Of a stretch of 64,000 nucleotides of DNA, positions 10,116 through 20,060 are shown piece by piece. Numbering within the stretch: position 1 is the stretch's first letter; every line of letters starts with the position of its first letter. This DNA comes from Paraburkholderia sejongensis. Lineage in GTDB: Bacteria > Pseudomonadota > Gammaproteobacteria > Burkholderiales > Burkholderiaceae. A program made the translations under genes and the position numbers. The DNA lies in assembly GCF_020880815.1 (NCBI RefSeq), contig NZ_JAJITD010000010.1:124001-188000 (forward strand), read 5' to 3'. Below the pieces are notes generated by a model. It was not told the origin of the DNA and did no database searches. It saw only the letters and a list, made by a program, of their open reading frames with translations.

Positions 10116-10865
10116 TCACTGCATGTACATGCCGCCGTTCACGTGCAGCGTCGTTCCGGTGATGTAGCCGGCTTGCGGCGACGCCAGAAACGCAACCGCG
10201 TGCGCGATGTCTTCCGGGCTGCCGAGACGGCCGAGCGGAATCTGCGTCTTCAGCGCGGTCTGCTGCTCTTCGGGCAGCGCCTTCGTCATGTCGGTGTCGA
10301 TGAAACCCGGCGCGACGCAGTTGACCGTGATGCCGCGGCTGCCGATCTCGCGCGCGAGCGCGCGCGTCATGCCGGCGACGCCGGCCTTCGCGGCCGCGTA
10401 GTTGATCTGCCCCGGGTTGCCGGCCGAACCGACCACCGAGGTAATGTTGATGATGCGGCCGCCCTTCGCTTTCATCATCGGGCGCAGCACCGCGCGCGAC
10501 AGCCGGAACACCGACTTCAGGTTGGTGTCGATCACCGCGTCCCAGTCGTCGTCCTTCATGCGCATCGCCAGTTGGTCCTGGGTGATGCCGGCATTGTTCA
10601 CTAGCACATTGAGCACGCCGAATTCCTTGACCGTGCCGTCGATCAGCGCTTCCGCCGCGGCGGCGTCGTTGACGTCGAGCACCGCGCCCCGGCCGTTCAC
10701 GCCGGCCGCCTTGAATGCTTCGGTGATCGCCGCCGCGCCGCTTTCGCTGGTCGCGGTGCCGATTACGGTCGCGCCCTGGCGCGCGAGTTCCAGCGCGATC
10801 GCACGGCCGATGCCGCGCGACGCGCCGGTCACGATTGCGATCTGCTTGTCGAGAGTCTTTTCCAT
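10116..10865 (-). CDS. fabG: 3-oxoacyl-ACP reductase
   Basis: NADPH-dependent short-chain dehydrogenase of fatty-acid elongation, 249 residues. The cofactor motif TGASRGIGRA is near the N-terminus, NNAG at about residues 91-94, the catalytic Ser in TSVVGSAGNPGQ, and YAAAKAG carries the Tyr and Lys. It lies between fabD and acpP in the fab cluster. Confidence 0.97.
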   Translation of the reverse strand: MEKTLDKQIAIVTGASRGIGRAIALELARQGATVIGTATSESGAAAITEAFKAAGVNGRGAVLDVNDAAAAEALIDGTVKEFGVLNVLVNNAGITQDQLAMRMKDDDWDAVIDTNLKSVFRLSRAVLRPMMKAKGGRIINITSVVGSAGNPGQINYAAAKAGVAGMTRALAREIGSRGITVNCVAPGFIDTDMTKALPEEQQTALKTQIPLGRLGSPEDIAHAVAFLASPQAGYITGTTLHVNGGMYMQ

Positions 10866-10984
10866 CTGTCAGTCCGGATGCCCTTCAAAGGGCTCGTTGA
10901 TTCTTGTTGGTTCTGGATGCCGAAGCATGCCGCGACGGGTCGCGTCGCGGCACCGGCTCGATCGACGCCTGCGAGACGGCCCGT

Positions 10985-11920
10985 TCAGCCTGCCGTCACC
11001 AGCTTCAGCGTTTCCTCGAGCGACGCCGGATCGAACACCGATGCACCGGTGAGATTGCCGTCGATCCGCTTGGTCAGGCCCGCAAGGACCTTGCCCGGAC
11101 CGCATTCGATCACGTGCGTGACGCCTTGCGCGGCCATCGCCTGCACGCACTCGACCCAGCGCACCGGACCGGCCGCCTGGCGCACCAGCGCGTCCTTGAT
11201 CGCGGCCGGCTCGTTGACCACCGCGACGTCGACGTTGTTGATGACGGGAATCGACGGCACCTTTACGTCGATGCTGGCGAGGTACTCGCGCAGTTGATCC
11301 GATGCGGGCTTGAGCAGCGACGAGTGGAACGGCGCCGACACCGGCAGCGGCAACGCGCGCTTCGCGCCCTTCTCCTTGGCGACTTCGCAGGCCTTTTCGA
11401 CCGCGGCCTTGTGGCCGGCGATCACGACTTGCGCCGGCGCGTTGAAGTTGACTGCCTCGACCACGCCCGCCACCGACGCTTGCGCGCACACCGCGCGCAC
11501 CGTGTCGTCGTCGAGACCGAGAATCGCGGCCATCCCGCCTTCGCCGACCGGCACCGCGGTCTGCATTGCCTGCGCGCGGAAACGCACGAGCGGCACCGCG
11601 TCGCGGAACGCAAGCGCGCCGGCAGCGACCAGCGCCGTATATTCGCCGAGGCTATGACCGGCGACGAGCGCCGGCGCCGGGCCGCCTGCCTGCTGCCACG
11701 CGCGATAAATCGCGTAAGCGGCGGTCAGCATGACCGGCTGGGTGTTGGTGGTGAGATTGAGATCTTCGGCAGGACCTTCGGCGATCAGTTTGCCGAGATC
11801 CTGATTGAGGGCGTCGGAGGCTTCCTGAACCGTCTCGCGCACGATCGGGTGATCGGCGAATGCATTGAGCATACCCACCGTCTGTGAGCCCTGGCCAGGA
11901 AAAACGAACGCGAATTTCAT
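10985..11920 (-). CDS. fabD: Malonyl-CoA:ACP transacylase
   Basis: Loads malonate from CoA onto ACP. The 311-residue protein begins KFAFVFPGQGSQ and has the nucleophile elbow GHSLGEYTALVA and the catalytic His in VSAPFHSSL. It is separated from fabH by 118 bp and from fabG by 119 bp, same strand. Confidence 0.97.
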   Translation of the reverse strand: MKFAFVFPGQGSQTVGMLNAFADHPIVRETVQEASDALNQDLGKLIAEGPAEDLNLTTNTQPVMLTAAYAIYRAWQQAGGPAPALVAGHSLGEYTALVAAGALAFRDAVPLVRFRAQAMQTAVPVGEGGMAAILGLDDDTVRAVCAQASVAGVVEAVNFNAPAQVVIAGHKAAVEKACEVAKEKGAKRALPLPVSAPFHSSLLKPASDQLREYLASIDVKVPSIPVINNVDVAVVNEPAAIKDALVRQAAGPVRWVECVQAMAAQGVTHVIECGPGKVLAGLTKRIDGNLTGASVFDPASLEETLKLVTAG

Positions 11921-12038
11921 ATCGTCCCCAAAATCTGTTTAGTCGGATGAGAGGACCGGGAGCCGCTGCCACGGATGGGCGCGGCGCACACCGGTCGCTC
12001 GGGCACCGTGACCGGTGCCTTGCGATGCGCGGCTACGC

Positions 12039-13028
12039 TCAGTAGCGAATAACCGACGCGCCCCACGTGAAGCCGCCGCCCACGCCTTCGATCAGCACGT
12101 TCTGGCCGCGCTTGATGCGGCCGTCGCGCACTGCGACGTCGAATGCGAGTGGTATGGACGCCGCCGACGTATTGCCGTGCTCGCCCACCGTGACGACCAT
12201 GCGCTCCTGCGGCAGACCGAGCTTGCGGCAGGTGCTTTGCATGATGCGGATGTTGGCTTGGTGCGGGATCAGCCAGTCGATCTGGTCCGGCGTCAGATTC
12301 GCCTTTTCCAGCGCTTCGATCGCGACCTTTTCGAGCACGTTGACCGCCAGCTTGAATACCGCCTGGCCGTCCATGTGCAGGAACGCGCTACCGGCGACCA
12401 CGCCGCCGTTCACGTTGCCCGGCGTGCACAGAATGTTCGAGTGACTGCCGTCGGCATGCAGCGCGCTTGCCAGCACGCCCGGTTCGTCCGCCGCCTGCAG
12501 GATCACTGCGCCGGCGCCGTCGCCGAACAGCACGCAGGTGGTGCGATCGTTGAAATCGAGAATGCGCGAGAACGTCTCCGCGCCAATCACCAGCGCGGTG
12601 CGATGCTGGCCGCTGCGGATCAGCGCGTCCACCGTCGCGACTGCGTACGCGAAGCCGGAGCACACTGCCTGCACGTCGAACGCGGCACCGTGATTCTTGA
12701 TGCCGAGCTTGTTCTGCAGCAGGCAGGCGGTGCTCGGAAACACGAAGTCGGGCGTGGAGGTGGCGACGACGATCAGGTCGATCGACTGCGGATCGATATC
12801 CGCCGCTTCGATCGCGCGTTGCGCGGCGATCAGCGCGAGGTCGCTGGTCGTCATGTCCGGCTCGGCGAAATGACGGGCATGAATGCCGGTGCGCGCGACG
12901 ATCCATTCGTCACTCGTCTCGACACCCTGCTTCGCGAGACGCTCGGCGAGATCCTGATTGGTGACGCGCTGCGGCGGCAGATAGCTGCCGGTGCCCAGCA
13001 CGCGGGAATAGATTGTGGATTGAGCCAT
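12039..13028 (-). CDS. fabH: 3-oxoacyl-ACP synthase III
   Basis: Initiating condensing enzyme that joins acetyl-CoA and malonyl-ACP. The catalytic Cys123 lies in [11 protein letters not shown], His in [11 protein letters not shown] and Asn in EHGNTSAAS. Length is 329. Its ATG overlaps the plsX stop codon (TAATG), so plsX and fabH are translationally coupled. Confidence 0.97.
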   Translation of the reverse strand: MAQSTIYSRVLGTGSYLPPQRVTNQDLAERLAKQGVETSDEWIVARTGIHARHFAEPDMTTSDLALIAAQRAIEAADIDPQSIDLIVVATSTPDFVFPSTACLLQNKLGIKNHGAAFDVQAVCSGFAYAVATVDALIRSGQHRTALVIGAETFSRILDFNDRTTCVLFGDGAGAVILQAADEPGVLASALHADGSHSNILCTPGNVNGGVVAGSAFLHMDGQAVFKLAVNVLEKVAIEALEKANLTPDQIDWLIPHQANIRIMQSTCRKLGLPQERMVVTVGEHGNTSAASIPLAFDVAVRDGRIKRGQNVLIEGVGGGFTWGASVIRY

Positions 13029-14134
13029 TATGCCTTCGAGGATTGCGCAGCGTAGGGCTCGGCCGGCTGGCCTGCAATGGGGCTTGCGTTGCCCGCACCG
13101 CTTGCGTCGCGCGCCGCCTGTTCGAGGGAACCCGCGTTCTCCTCCATTGCTCGCGCAAGGCGCTCCAGCACGCCGTTTTTGACGGCATCATACCCGCGTT
13201 TGATGGCCCACTCAAACGCGTAGGCATCGGCGGAACCGTGGCTTTTGATCACGAGGCCGCGCAAGCCGAGCAGCGCGGCGCCATTGTATTGCCGATGGTC
13301 GACGCGCTTCTTGAAACGCATCAATACCGGCAGCGCGAGCACCGCCATCACCTTGGTGAGCCACGAACGGCCGAACTCTTCCTTGATGATATTGGAGAGC
13401 ATCTGCGCGAGACCTTCCGACGTCTTCAACGCGACGTTACCGACAAAGCCATCGCAGACGATCACGTCCACGGTGCCTTTGTAGATATCGTCGCCTTCAA
13501 CGTTGCCGTGAAAGTTCAGTGTACTCGCACGCAGCAGTTCGCCGGCGCGTTTGATGATGTCGTTGCCCTTGATGACCTCTTCGCCGATATTGAGCAGGCC
13601 GATGGTGGGCCGCTCCTTACCCTCGAGCGCGGACACGAGCGCGTGCCCCATCTCGGCGAACTGCAGCAGATGCTGCGGCTCGCAGTCGACGTTGGCGCCC
13701 AGGTCGAGCATCATCGTGTAGCCGGTGGGATTGGGCAATGCGAACGCGATGGCCGGGCGTTCGATGCCCGACAGCGTTTTCAGCACATAGCGGGAGACCG
13801 CCATCAGCGCGCCGGTGTTGCCGGCGGAAATGCAGGCTTGCGCCTCGCCTTCCTTGACGCGATTGAGCGCCACGCGCATCGACGAATCTTTTTTCTTGCG
13901 CAGCGCGACCTCGACCGGGTCGTCCATTGCGACGACCTCGGACGCAGGCACGACGGTCAACGCCGGCAGATCCTGAGCCTTGAGCTTCTTCAGCTGCGCA
14001 CGAATCGCACTTTCAATGCCGACGAGCAGTAGTTGCACGTCAGGATGCGAACGAGCGAAGTTGACGGCAGCGGGAACGGTCACGGACGGGCCGTGGTCGC
14101 CTCCCATGCAATCGATCGTGAGCTTTACTGTCAT
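13028..14134 (-). CDS. plsX: Phosphate acyltransferase PlsX
   Basis: Makes acyl-phosphate from acyl-ACP for phospholipid synthesis. The 368-residue protein opens with the family motif [17 protein letters not shown] and contains [11 protein letters not shown] and [10 protein letters not shown]. It is in the usual rpmF-plsX-fabH order. The C-terminal 35 residues or so are a Ser/Ala/Gly-rich extension ([20 protein letters not shown]) that looks disordered. Confidence 0.97.
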   Translation of the reverse strand: MTVKLTIDCMGGDHGPSVTVPAAVNFARSHPDVQLLLVGIESAIRAQLKKLKAQDLPALTVVPASEVVAMDDPVEVALRKKKDSSMRVALNRVKEGEAQACISAGNTGALMAVSRYVLKTLSGIERPAIAFALPNPTGYTMMLDLGANVDCEPQHLLQFAEMGHALVSALEGKERPTIGLLNIGEEVIKGNDIIKRAGELLRASTLNFHGNVEGDDIYKGTVDVIVCDGFVGNVALKTSEGLAQMLSNIIKEEFGRSWLTKVMAVLALPVLMRFKKRVDHRQYNGAALLGLRGLVIKSHGSADAYAFEWAIKRGYDAVKNGVLERLARAMEENAGSLEQAARDASGAGNASPIAGQPAEPYAAQSSKA

Positions 14135-14257
14135 GGAGTGCGACGAATTTCAGACACAAAAAAGCGGCAGTTGAATGCCGCCCTTTTGCCGAACCGGGAA
14201 AATGTCAAGCGAGCCGATCGCCACGCGAAACGCCAAAGGGCGCAACGCAGTGAACGA

Positions 14258-14437
14258 TTAGTCGTTCTTCGTCTTGACGACTTTCTTGCCGCGATAGTAG
14301 CCGTTCGGGCTAATGTGGTGACGCAGATGCACTTCGCCCGTGCTCGGCTCGACGGCCAGCGGCGCTGCCGTCAGGAAATCGTGCGAACGGTGCATGCCGC
14401 GCTTGGACGGCGACTTCTTATTTTGTTGAACTGCCAT
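14258..14437 (-). CDS. rpmF: 50S ribosomal protein L32
   Basis: 59-residue basic ribosomal protein beginning [20 protein letters not shown], with the family's [18 protein letters not shown] tail. It lies between the yceD-type gene and plsX, the conserved bacterial arrangement that links ribosome and membrane synthesis. The cysteines of zinc-binding L32 forms are absent. Confidence 0.95.
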   Translation of the reverse strand: MAVQQNKKSPSKRGMHRSHDFLTAAPLAVEPSTGEVHLRHHISPNGYYRGKKVVKTKND

Positions 14438-14537
14438 GACTAACTCCTAAAAATTTTCCGAATTCTAACACAGCCCGATACGGTGTCCGCCACTGGCCAG
14501 ATGGCCAATACGCCCGCATCGCGCACCCTGCAACTGT

Positions 14538-15182
14538 TTAGTGCTTATTGCCGCCCGGCTCGTCGCGCTTCAGACTTTCGAGCGCCGCGAACGGATTGCG
14601 CCGCTCGGGCTCGCCGGCATCGCCAGCTTCGTCCTGCGCGGCTTCGTCGCCCTCGCCTTCGCTGCCGTCCACACCCGAGACAAGACTCTCGTGCACTTTC
14701 GGACAGACCTCGTGCTTGGGCACGAGCGGCAAGGAAAGCAGCAACTCTTCTTCGATCAAGTCGATGAGATCGAACTGGCGCGAGCCCACGATCACTTCGA
14801 CTTCATCCTCGTCGAGCGGAAACTCTTCGGCTTCCGCCTCCGTATTGACGATCCGGTAAGTTGCATCGACGTTGAATGCCTGCGAATACGGCGTCAAGCA
14901 GCGCTGACATTCGAGCCACGCGGAACCGTGGATCGCCATCCTCAGATAAGGCTGGGGACCTTCCGTGCCGTCGTCCTGCAATTCCGGCTGGGTCGCCCCT
15001 TCGGCCTGCCACGTGAACGCGGTATCGCGATCTGGCGCTTCCGCCGGGACTTCGTTTAACATGCGCGGCAGTTGCGAGACGCGCACGACACCCGCGGCCT
15101 GACGCCCGCTCCGCGTAAATTCGAACAGATCGAGTTCATGCGGGTCGGACAGACCTGCAGGTTTGCCAGGATGTTGAGTCAT
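14538..15182 (-). CDS. YceD family protein (DUF177; 23S rRNA accumulation protein)
   Basis: 214-residue acidic protein of the YceD family, which in bacteria is almost always encoded before rpmF and is linked to 23S rRNA accumulation. Conserved features are WLECQRCLTPYSQAF with a CxxC motif and the acidic DEDEVEVIVGSRQFDLIDLIEEELLLSLP block, followed by HEVCPKVHE. The ATG at 15182 has GCAGGAG upstream and is preferred over an ATG 28 codons earlier. Confidence 0.88.
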   Translation of the reverse strand: MTQHPGKPAGLSDPHELDLFEFTRSGRQAAGVVRVSQLPRMLNEVPAEAPDRDTAFTWQAEGATQPELQDDGTEGPQPYLRMAIHGSAWLECQRCLTPYSQAFNVDATYRIVNTEAEAEEFPLDEDEVEVIVGSRQFDLIDLIEEELLLSLPLVPKHEVCPKVHESLVSGVDGSEGEGDEAAQDEAGDAGEPERRNPFAALESLKRDEPGGNKH

Positions 15183-15468
15183 GTGCGCTCCTGCGTCGAC
15201 AAACATGTTGCCGGGGTGATCCGCGACGGTAAAACCGGCGCGGAGATAAACCGGTGTGCAAAACATGATGGATCAGGCTTTCGCTCAATGCTACCGCGGC
15301 TTTCAAGCCGCTGGAATCAGCGAACGCGGCAAGCCCATCTAGCGCAAGCATACCGTGAAGAGCCCGAAATCATATCCGTTTTGTCTTTTCGAGTCAAACA
15401 CTTAAGCCCGTACGCGCGCGAGCTCCGCGCGACCCCGTACGACCCGCCTCCCTAGCCGCCGGTTATCC

Positions 15469-16086
15469 ATGTCCGATTCCCCCAAACGCCCGCCACGCCT
15501 GATTCTGGCGTCGAGTTCGCGCTATCGCCGCGAGCTGCTCGAACGCCTGCGCGTGCCGTTCGACGTCGTCGTTCCCGCGCTCGACGAAACTCCGCTCCCC
15601 GGCGAAACGCCCGAAGCGACCGCACTGCGCCTCGCCGAAGCCAAAGCGCGCGCGGTCGCCGCCGGGCTCCCGGCCGGCGAGCCCGCGCTCGTGATCGGCT
15701 CCGACCAGGTCGCCACCTACGACGGCTTGCAGATCGGCAAGCCAGGCACGCACGCCAAGGCGCTCGCGCAATTGCAGTCGATGCGCGGCCGCGAAGTGCT
15801 GTTCCATAGCGCGCTGTGCCTGTTCGATCGCGCCGCGGACCACGCGCAGACCGTCGACGTAATCACTCGCGTACATTTCCGCAACCTGCCGGACGCCGCG
15901 CTCGACGCCTATCTGCGCGCCGAAACCCCGTACGACGCGGCCGGCAGCGCCAAATCCGAAGGCCTCGGGATCGCGCTGCTCGAGGCGATCCATTCCGACG
16001 ACCCGACCGCGCTGGTCGGCCTGCCGCTGATCGCGCTGACGAGCATGCTGCTCACGGCCGGCTACCCACTTCTGGAGGCGCAATGA
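15469..16086 (+). CDS. Maf-like nucleoside triphosphate pyrophosphatase (YceF type)
   Basis: House-cleaning pyrophosphatase for modified nucleotides such as 7-methyl-GTP. The 205-residue protein has the N-terminal LILASSSRYRRELLERL motif, GSDQVATYDG, and the late SAKSEGLGIALLEAIHSDDPTALVGLPL block. It is divergent from the yceD-type gene with 286 bp between them. Its stop overlaps the ATG of the next gene (ATGA). Confidence 0.92.
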   Translation: MSDSPKRPPRLILASSSRYRRELLERLRVPFDVVVPALDETPLPGETPEATALRLAEAKARAVAAGLPAGEPALVIGSDQVATYDGLQIGKPGTHAKALAQLQSMRGREVLFHSALCLFDRAADHAQTVDVITRVHFRNLPDAALDAYLRAETPYDAAGSAKSEGLGIALLEAIHSDDPTALVGLPLIALTSMLLTAGYPLLEAQ

Positions 16087-16802
16087 GCGGCACCCTGTAT
16101 CTGATTCCCAATACGCTCGGCGAAGGCGACGCGAGCGCGCTCGAACTCGTTCTGCCCGCGCCGGTGCGCGCCCGCGCGGCGTCGCTGCACTATTACATTG
16201 GCGAAAACGCGAAAACCACTCGCGCGTTCCTTAAAAAGGTCGGCACCGAGCGGCCGATCCAGGAAATCGAGATTCGCGAACTGAACGTGAATACGCCGGC
16301 CGGCGAGATCGACCGGCTGCTCGCGCCGCTGCTCGCCGGCACCGATGCGGGACTGGTTTCGGAAGCCGGCTGCCCGGCCGTCGCGGATCCGGGCGCGCTG
16401 CTGGTAAGGCGCGCACACGAGCGCGGCGTCAAGGTCGTGCCGCTGGTGGGGCCGAGCTCCATTCTGCTGGCCTTGATGGCATCGGGCCTGAACGGCCAGA
16501 GCTTCGCGTTCCACGGGTACCTGCCGGTCGACGCGGCCGAGCGCGCGAAACGCCTGCGCGATCTCGAGCAGCAGTCGCGCAAAGCGAAGCAGACGCAGAT
16601 TTTCATTGAGACGCCGTACCGCAATCGCGCGCTACTCGACACGCTGCTCGCGACCTGCGCGCCATCGACTCTCGTCTGCGTCGCGGTCGACCTCACCCTG
16701 CCGTCGGAGACGATTGCCAGCCGCACGGTCAGCGACTGGAAGAAGAAGCCGGAAATCGATCTGCACAAGCGACCGGCGATCTTTCTGATTCTGGGCAACT
16801 GA
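16083..16802 (+). CDS. SAM-dependent methyltransferase, RsmI/tetrapyrrole methylase family
   Basis: 239-residue methyltransferase of the RsmI-like clan: LYLIPNTLGE at the N-terminus, the DAGLVSEAGCPAVADPG loop and VVPLVGPSSILLALMASGL, which are the SAM-binding and dimer motifs. It lacks the extra C-terminal part of true RsmI and is translationally coupled to maf, so it is probably the shorter RsmI paralogue common in Burkholderiales. The exact RNA target is not evident. Confidence 0.85.
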   Translation: MSGTLYLIPNTLGEGDASALELVLPAPVRARAASLHYYIGENAKTTRAFLKKVGTERPIQEIEIRELNVNTPAGEIDRLLAPLLAGTDAGLVSEAGCPAVADPGALLVRRAHERGVKVVPLVGPSSILLALMASGLNGQSFAFHGYLPVDAAERAKRLRDLEQQSRKAKQTQIFIETPYRNRALLDTLLATCAPSTLVCVAVDLTLPSETIASRTVSDWKKKPEIDLHKRPAIFLILGN

Positions 16803-16873
16803 TCTGAGCGCTGCCACCGGCCAAGTCCCGCCGGGCGCACGTAAAGTGGAGAGCCGCGCCAACAAAAGAAAAA

Positions 16874-16908
16874 CCCGCGCGATCCGAACAGGATCGCGCG
16901 GGCTTCTC
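16874..16908 (+). terminator. Strong hairpin terminator between the methyltransferase and sppA-like genes
   Basis: A perfect 12-bp GC-rich stem, CCCGCGCGATCC (16874-16885) and GGATCGCGCGGG (16891-16902), with loop GAACA. It is flanked by A-rich sequence on the left and CTTCTCTT on the right. It lies between two convergent genes and could act in both directions. Confidence 0.85.
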
Positions 16909-16922
16909 TTACAACAGCCAGA

Positions 16923-17924
16923 TCAACGCAGGTTCAGCTTCGAGCCTAAGGCCATCGCACGCATAGCGCCTGCGCCGACCGCGGCCCCGAACTTGCGCGC
17001 AACGCGGTCCGAAATGCTCTCTTTCACCGTGTAGTCGACGATATCCGGCGCCTTGAAGATCTCCCGCGCCACGTAGTCCGGATCGCCGAAGCCATCGGCC
17101 AGCCCCAGATCGACGCTTTTCTGGCCAGTCCAGAACAAACCCGAGAACATGTCCGGCGTTTCATGCAGCCGCTTGCCCCGGCCTTGGCGCACCGCATCGA
17201 TGAACTGCGCATGGATCTGGTCGAGCATATCCTGCGCGTGTTCATCCATCTTCGGCGTTTCCGGCGAGAACGGGTCGAAAAAGCCCTTGTTCTCACCCGA
17301 AGTGTGCAAACGCCGCTGCACCCCGAGCTTGTCCATCAGCCCCGTAAAGCCGAAGCCTTCCATCAGCACGCCGATCGAACCGACAATGCTCGCCTTGTCC
17401 ACATAGATTTTGTCGGCCGCCGCGGCAGCGTAATAACCACCCGACGCACACATGTCGCCCACCACCACGTAAAGCGGAATTGATGGATATTTGGCGCGCA
17501 ATCGCCGAATTTCGCGATTGATGATGCCCGCCTGCACTGGACTGCCACCCGGGCTGTTGCAATACAGGATCACGCCGGCCGTATCGGCATCCTCGAAGGC
17601 GCTGCCGAGTGCAGTGTTGATATCTTCCGCATTCGCGCGCGAATCCGACGCGATTTCGCCTTCAATCGACACCATCGAAGTGTGCCGCCCAGTCGTGGCG
17701 ACGCGCTCGCCGGTCAAGCTGAACACGCCCCAGACGATCAGCAACAGGACCGCCAGAAACAGGAATCGGAAGAAGATTTTCCAGCGGCGCGCGGCCCGCT
17801 GCTCGGTGATCGCCGCCAGCGCAATGCGCTCCAGTGCGGCCCGCTCCCAAGTGGGTTCGCCGGCCGTCGACGAGGAACGGCCAGCCGGTGCGGGGTCCTT
17901 CTCAGGGGTCAAATTGTCGGACAT
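16923..17924 (-). CDS. sppA: S49 family signal-peptide peptidase (SppA type)
   Basis: Membrane-anchored serine peptidase that degrades released signal peptides. One transmembrane segment (about residues 49-70) precedes a single S49 domain. The catalytic Ser is in MCASGGYYAAAAA and the Lys in GENKGFFDPF, with the substrate strand NSPGGSPVQAG. At 333 residues it is the short, single-domain form. Confidence 0.9.
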   Translation of the reverse strand: MSDNLTPEKDPAPAGRSSSTAGEPTWERAALERIALAAITEQRAARRWKIFFRFLFLAVLLLIVWGVFSLTGERVATTGRHTSMVSIEGEIASDSRANAEDINTALGSAFEDADTAGVILYCNSPGGSPVQAGIINREIRRLRAKYPSIPLYVVVGDMCASGGYYAAAAADKIYVDKASIVGSIGVLMEGFGFTGLMDKLGVQRRLHTSGENKGFFDPFSPETPKMDEHAQDMLDQIHAQFIDAVRQGRGKRLHETPDMFSGLFWTGQKSVDLGLADGFGDPDYVAREIFKAPDIVDYTVKESISDRVARKFGAAVGAGAMRAMALGSKLNLR

Positions 17925-17954
17925 GCAGGAAATGAGATGAGGGGGAAGGGAAAA

Positions 17955-18374
17955 TTAGGACATTGCCGGCAGCAGCTCACCGTCAGGCAACCAGAATACC
18001 GCACGGCCCTCGGGCGTATCGCGTTCCTCGACCTGCAGCGGCCGCAACTTGCCGCCGCGACACGGCCCACCGACGCATTTGCCGGTCTCCGGCGCGTAAA
18101 TCGCGCCATGTGTCGCGCACATCAAATATAAGCCGGACGACTCGAAGAACTGCCCTTCCGCCCAGTCGAGCTCCATTGGCACATGCGCGCAGCGGTTCAG
18201 ATAGCCGTACGGATGACCGTCGTAGCGAACGAAAAAAACCACCACGTCATCGCCGCCCAGTCGAGCGTCGCGCCGGATCCCGTCACCGCCGTCGCGCAAC
18301 TCGTGCGCCGCGCAGATCCGCACCGCCGCCGCACCCGTGCCGTCGGCCCCGCCCCCCACGCCGCCGTCGCTCAT
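17955..18374 (-). CDS. Rieske [2Fe-2S] domain protein
   Basis: 139-residue soluble Rieske protein. Ligands are visible as C62-x-H64 (NRCAHVP) and C86-x-x-H89 (CATHGA). Two further cysteines at 100 and 105 follow in GKCVGGPC. The shape is that of a stand-alone Rieske ferredoxin. It overlaps the stop of the HAD gene (ATGA) and is probably co-transcribed with it and sppA. The partner enzyme is not evident. Confidence 0.88.
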   Translation of the reverse strand: MSDGGVGGGADGTGAAAVRICAAHELRDGGDGIRRDARLGGDDVVVFFVRYDGHPYGYLNRCAHVPMELDWAEGQFFESSGLYLMCATHGAIYAPETGKCVGGPCRGGKLRPLQVEERDTPEGRAVFWLPDGELLPAMS

Positions 18375-19030
18375 GCGAACTCCCGCAGCCAGCCCGACAG
18401 ATCCCCGACGCTCGACGCAACGAACTTCGGCTCCAACGCGGTCAGCGAATTGGCCGGATGCGCGCCATACGTCACGCCGATGCCCGCCACCCCCGCGTTG
18501 ATCGCCATCTGCAGATCATGCGTCGTATCGCCGATCATCACGGTGCGCGCATTATCCTGCCCCAATTCGCGGGTCAACTCGTGCAGCATGGCCGGATGCG
18601 GTTTCGAAAACGTTTCGTCGGCACAGCGGGTGCCGTCGAACAGGCTGGTCAGGCGCGCCTGGTCGAGCGCGCGATTCAGCCCGACGCGGCTCTTGCCAGT
18701 CGCCACGGCGAGCAGGTAACCCAGATCGCGCAGTTCCTGCAGCATGTCGCGCACGCCCGGGAACAGCTCGGTGGTCTGATCTTTCACCAGATAATGGAAG
18801 CGGTATCGCTCCGAAAGGCGCGGATAGTCGGCGGGATCGAGCGTCGGAGCGGCCAGTTGCAGCGCGTCGCGCAGCCCGAGGCCGATCACGTAGCTCGCCG
18901 CCTCGTCGGCGGGCACCGGTAGGCCAAGGTCGCGGCATGCTGCCTGGATGCTGCGCGTGATGTGCGCGGTCGAATCCATCAACGTGCCATCCCAGTCGAA
19001 CACGATCAGATCAAATTGCTCTCTAGCCAT
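18371..19030 (-). CDS. HAD-superfamily phosphatase, phosphoglycolate-phosphatase-like
   Basis: 219-residue HAD-IA hydrolase. Motif I is VFDWDGTLMDS (nucleophile Asp12, acid Asp14), motif II Thr is in AVATGKSRVG, the Lys is in KPHPAMLHE and motif IV is MIGDTTHDLQMA. A helical cap lies between motifs I and II. It overlaps rluC by 8 bp. The genomic pairing with rluC is common in Betaproteobacteria. The natural substrate is unassigned. Confidence 0.88.
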   Translation of the reverse strand: MAREQFDLIVFDWDGTLMDSTAHITRSIQAACRDLGLPVPADEAASYVIGLGLRDALQLAAPTLDPADYPRLSERYRFHYLVKDQTTELFPGVRDMLQELRDLGYLLAVATGKSRVGLNRALDQARLTSLFDGTRCADETFSKPHPAMLHELTRELGQDNARTVMIGDTTHDLQMAINAGVAGIGVTYGAHPANSLTALEPKFVASSVGDLSGWLREFA

Positions 19031-20060
19031 GCAAGGTCGCCTCCGGGTTGGACCCCGTGCGTAGTTCGTTAAGTTGCTGGATGAAGCCGCGGCACTCCGG
19101 GGGCAGCGGCGCCTCCAGTTGCAGCGGCGCGCCGGTGGCCGGATGCGTCAGCTTGAGCCGGTAGGCATGCAGGAACATGCGCTTGATGCCCGGCTTCGCG
19201 TTGGCGCGCGCGAGCGCCTTGTTCAGCGCGAAATCGCCGTATTTGGCATCGCCGACGATCGGCAGTTCCAGGTGCTGCAGATGCACGCGAATCTGATGGG
19301 TCCGCCCGGTCTTCAACTCCGCCTCCAGCAGCGCGTAGCCCGGCCAGCGGTCGACCAGATTGAAGATCGTATGCGATGCCAGACCGTCCGCCTGCACCCG
19401 CACGCGGCGCTCGCCGTCGGGTGTCGAATATTTGTGCAGCGACTCCTTGACCGCGCGGCGGCGGCCCCAGTCGGTCGCCCACTCGCCGTGCACGCATGCG
19501 TAATAGCGCTTGTCCATCCGGTTATCGCGGATCTGCTCGTGCAGATTGACGAGCGCCGCGCGCTTTTTCGCCAGCATCAGCACGCCGGAGGTTTCGCGGT
19601 CCAGCCGATGCACCAGTTCGAGGAATTTCGCCTGCGGGCGCGCCGCGCGCATCTGCTCGATGACGCCGAACGCCACCCCGCTGCCACCGTGCACGGCGAC
19701 ACCCGCCGGTTTGTCGATCACCAGCAGATGGTCGTCTTCGAACAGAATCGGGAAACCGCCGGCCGGCACTGGCACGGGCGCGGCGGCCTCGTTCTGCTGC
19801 GCGACGCGGATCGGCGGCACGCGCACCAGATCGCCGAGCTCGAGCCGGTACTGCGCATCGATCCGTCCCTTGTTCACGCGTACTTCGCCGCTGCGCAAGA
19901 TCCGATAGATATGGCTTTTCGGCACGCCCTTGCAGACGCGCAACAGGAAGTTGTCGATGCGCTGTCCAGCCGAGCTGTCGTCGATTTCGATCAGCGAGAC
20001 CTGGTCGCTCGCAACCGCGCCTGCAACCGATCTCTGGGATGTTTTGCCTAACTCTTTCAT
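19023..20060 (-). CDS. rluC: 23S rRNA pseudouridine synthase RluC
   Basis: Modifies uridines of 23S rRNA helix domains (955/2504/2580 in E. coli). It has an N-terminal S4 RNA-binding domain (RIDNFLLRVCKGVPKSHIYRIL) and the RluA-type catalytic motif HRLDRETSGVL, with the closing GRTHQIRVHL. The ATG at 20060 (MKELGKTSQRS) is preferred; a start 17 codons upstream is possible. It is divergent from rne across a long leader, a pairing well known in proteobacteria. Confidence 0.92.
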   Translation of the reverse strand: MKELGKTSQRSVAGAVASDQVSLIEIDDSSAGQRIDNFLLRVCKGVPKSHIYRILRSGEVRVNKGRIDAQYRLELGDLVRVPPIRVAQQNEAAAPVPVPAGGFPILFEDDHLLVIDKPAGVAVHGGSGVAFGVIEQMRAARPQAKFLELVHRLDRETSGVLMLAKKRAALVNLHEQIRDNRMDKRYYACVHGEWATDWGRRRAVKESLHKYSTPDGERRVRVQADGLASHTIFNLVDRWPGYALLEAELKTGRTHQIRVHLQHLELPIVGDAKYGDFALNKALARANAKPGIKRMFLHAYRLKLTHPATGAPLQLEAPLPPECRGFIQQLNELRTGSNPEATLHG